Below, piece after piece: positions 62,157 to 64,000 of a stretch of DNA of 64,000 nt; the first letter of the stretch is position 1; each line of letters begins with the position of its first letter. Below the pieces are notes generated by a model. That model made no database searches. It was given only the letters and a program-made list of their open reading frames with translations, and was not told where the DNA came from. Origin of the DNA: Acinetobacter puyangensis. Its GTDB lineage: Bacteria; Pseudomonadota; Gammaproteobacteria; Pseudomonadales; Moraxellaceae. The translations under genes and the position numbers were made by a program. The stretch is taken from assembly GCF_900096995.1 (NCBI RefSeq), contig NZ_OANT01000013.1, positions 1-64,000 of the forward strand, given 5' to 3'.

Positions 62157-64000
62157 ATGCAATTTAATCTTTCTGAATGGGCATTAAAAAATAAGGGACT
62201 GCTGCTGTATTTTATGCTGTTTCTTGCGCTGGTCGGCTTGTTTTCCTATTCAAAGTTAGCGCAAAGTGAAGATCCACCGTTTACCTTTAAAGTCATGGTG
62301 GTACAAACCTACTGGCCGGGCGCCACGGCAAAAGAAGTGTCGTTACAGGTCACCGATAAAATCGAAAAAGAATTGATGGAAACGGGCAAATACGAAAAGA
62401 TCTTGGCGTATTCCCGTCCCGGTGAATCGATGGTGACGTTTATGGCCAAAGATTCCATCCATTCGGCAGAGATTCCTGATGTCTGGTATCAGGTACGAAA
62501 AAAAGTTGCCGATATCCAGCATGAGTTACCCAGTGGGGTACAGGGACCTTTTTTTAATGACGAATTTGGTGATACCTTTGGCAATATCTATGTGCTCACC
62601 AGTCAAGATTTTGATTATGCAGTATTAAAACAATATGCAGATCGTCTGCAATTACAGTTACAGCGGGTCAAAGATGTCGCTAAGGTTGATCTGATCGGGC
62701 TACAAAACGAAAAAATATGGATAGAAATTTCTAATACCAAAGCTGCCAATCTGGGCATTCCTGTCACAGCGTTACAACAGGCATTGCAGGAACAAAATAG
62801 TATTACTCCCGCAGGTTATTTTGAAACCGCTAGTGATCGTATCCAGTTGCGTGTCAGTGGGGCACTCAAATCGGTTGAAGACTTGAAAAAAATGCCTTTG
62901 CTAATTGGTGATCGAACCATTTTGCTGGGCGATGTTGCCGAGGTGTATCGTGGTTTTAGTGAACCTGCACAACCCCGTATGCGATTTATGGGGGAAAATG
63001 GTATTGGAATTGCAGTATCCATGCGCAAGGGTGGCGATATTTTGGCATTGGGTAAAAATCTGGAAACAGAATTTGCCCGTTTACAGGACACGTTACCCGT
63101 CGGTATGAAACTGGACAAAGTATCGGATCAACCTGTCGCAGTTAAACGCAGTGTCAATGAGTTTATGAAAGTGCTTGCCGAAGCAGTGATTATTGTCTTG
63201 CTGGTGAGTTTTTTCTCCTTGGGTTTCCGCACGGGTTTAGTGGTGGCTTTTTCTATTCCACTGGTCTTGGCCATGACCTTTGCCGGCATGTATTATTTTG
63301 ATGTTGGATTACATAAAATTTCACTGGGTGCACTCATTCTGGCACTGGGTTTATTGGTTGATGATGCCATTATTGCGGTAGAAATGATGGCGATTAAAAT
63401 GGAGCAGGGCTATAGTCGGCTAAAAGCCGCAGGTTTCGCATGGACCAGCACAGCCTTTCCGATGTTGACCGGTACCTTGATTACTGCCGCAGGGTTTTTG
63501 CCGATTGCGACAGCCCAATCCAGCACTGGTGAGTATACCCGCTCGATTTTTCAGGTAGTGACCATTGCACTCTTGGTGTCATGGATTGCAGCGGTATTGT
63601 TTGTGCCTTATCTGGGCGAGAAATTATTACCCGATTATCAAAAGCTCAAACTGCATGTGCCATGGTATCAAAAACTCTGGGCAAAATGGCGTAAACAGCC
63701 ACAACCCATACCGATGCCGCATGATGCGCAGCATGATCCTTATCAGACTCGGTTTTATCAGGGCTTTCGCAAGATGTTGAATGTCTGTGTCAGTTATCGT
63801 AAGACGGTAATTGCGGTGACGGTGGCAATCTTTGTTGGGTCGTTGATGATGTTTAAACTGGTACCACAACAATTTTTTCCACCGTCCAACCGGGCAGAAA
63901 TTTTAATTGATCTTAAACTCGAAGAAGGCGCGTCTCTAACAGCAACCGAGCAAGCTGTCAAAAAAGTTGAACAATTTTTAAAAACCCAACAGGGTATTGA
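62157..64000 (+). CDS. RND efflux inner-membrane transporter (cut by window edge)
   Basis: The first 614 codons of a proton-driven efflux pump (full length in the family about 1020-1050). It begins MQFNLSEWALKNKGLLLYFM, with SEDPPFTFKVMVVQTYWPGA and the porter region following. The transmembrane part includes ILALGLLVDDAIIAVEMMA (the paired Asp of helix 4 used for proton relay). GGGGAG precedes the ATG at 62157. The sequence looks like the subclass paired with lipoprotein adaptors. Drug range cannot be told. It is coded with the adaptor and controlled by the adjacent TetR. Confidence 0.93.
   Translation, partial: MQFNLSEWALKNKGLLLYFMLFLALVGLFSYSKLAQSEDPPFTFKVMVVQTYWPGATAKEVSLQVTDKIEKELMETGKYEKILAYSRPGESMVTFMAKDSIHSAEIPDVWYQVRKKVADIQHELPSGVQGPFFNDEFGDTFGNIYVLTSQDFDYAVLKQYADRLQLQLQRVKDVAKVDLIGLQNEKIWIEISNTKAANLGIPVTALQQALQEQNSITPAGYFETASDRIQLRVSGALKSVEDLKKMPLLIGDRTILLGDVAEVYRGFSEPAQPRMRFMGENGIGIAVSMRKGGDILALGKNLETEFARLQDTLPVGMKLDKVSDQPVAVKRSVNEFMKVLAEAVIIVLLVSFFSLGFRTGLVVAFSIPLVLAMTFAGMYYFDVGLHKISLGALILALGLLVDDAIIAVEMMAIKMEQGYSRLKAAGFAWTSTAFPMLTGTLITAAGFLPIATAQSSTGEYTRSIFQVVTIALLVSWIAAVLFVPYLGEKLLPDYQKLKLHVPWYQKLWAKWRKQPQPIPMPHDAQHDPYQTRFYQGFRKMLNVCVSYRKTVIAVTVAIFVGSLMMFKLVPQQFFPPSNRAEILIDLKLEEGASLTATEQAVKKVEQFLKTQQGI

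Overview
The window looks like a chromosomal segment of an Acinetobacter-type gammaproteobacterium (Moraxellaceae). This is inferred from the moderately AT-rich sequence, the ribF-ileS-lspA-fkpB order, an AdeT-like orphan binding protein, a regulator-less PutA paired with an Lrp-type gene, and pgaBCD. I cannot name a species. I see no rRNA, tRNA, CRISPR array, prophage or complete insertion sequence. Both ends cut genes: a glutamate dehydrogenase on the left and an RND pump on the right.

Layout. 1-6.3 kb: amino-acid dehydrogenase fragment and proline catabolism (putA, Lrp-type regulator, putP). 6.7-8.9 kb: RarD-type permease and a secreted esterase. 9.0-18.2 kb: a GABA/glutamate catabolic island (gabP, gabR, glutamate dehydrogenase, porin, gabT, gabD), tied together by three near-identical 36-bp sites, each holding two half-sites 24 bp apart. 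18.4-20.6 kb: small monooxygenase, YjaB-like acetyltransferase, pepD. 20.8-24.6 kb: a nucleoside locus with a Tsx-type channel, two exported nucleosidases and a probable structured RNA with its own promoter and terminator. 24.6-26.9 kb: SDR-like protein and argA. 27.2-35.0 kb: sulfonate utilisation (two ssuA paralogues, ssuD, ssuC, ssuB, then ssuE), with two degenerate PAS-GGDEF genes lying between ssuB and ssuE. 35.4-39.4 kb: pgaBCD without pgaA. 39.4-47.4 kb: nucleosidase, ribF, ileS, lspA, fkpB, FMN reductase, AdeT-like protein, erpA. 47.4-49.3 kb: a TGA-interrupted small reading frame and mltB. 49.4-53.0 kb: a 2H phosphoesterase fused transcriptionally to cobU-cobT-cobC-cobS. 53.1-59.8 kb: globin-coupled diguanylate cyclase, RhtB exporter, DUF1543 protein, uraA and ppc. 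60.0-64.0 kb: a structured element, a TetR regulator with two operators, and an RND efflux operon.

How genes work together. GabP imports GABA, GabT and GabD convert it to succinate with glutamate as by-product, and the glutamate dehydrogenase inside the cluster can regenerate 2-oxoglutarate. SsuA/B/C import sulfonates, and SsuD with SsuE release sulfite. CobU/T/C/S perform the late nucleotide-loop assembly of cobalamin. Tsx plus the two exported nucleosidases could hydrolyse nucleosides in the periplasm.

The signals I consider least described are: the 36-bp direct-repeat operator family; the Tsx/exported nucleosidase/structured RNA locus with shared extended -10 promoters; the pga locus lacking its outer-membrane porin gene; the tandem degenerate PAS-GGDEF pair; and the TGA-split small membrane protein next to mltB. 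All functions are inferred from reading the sequence. No database search was run.
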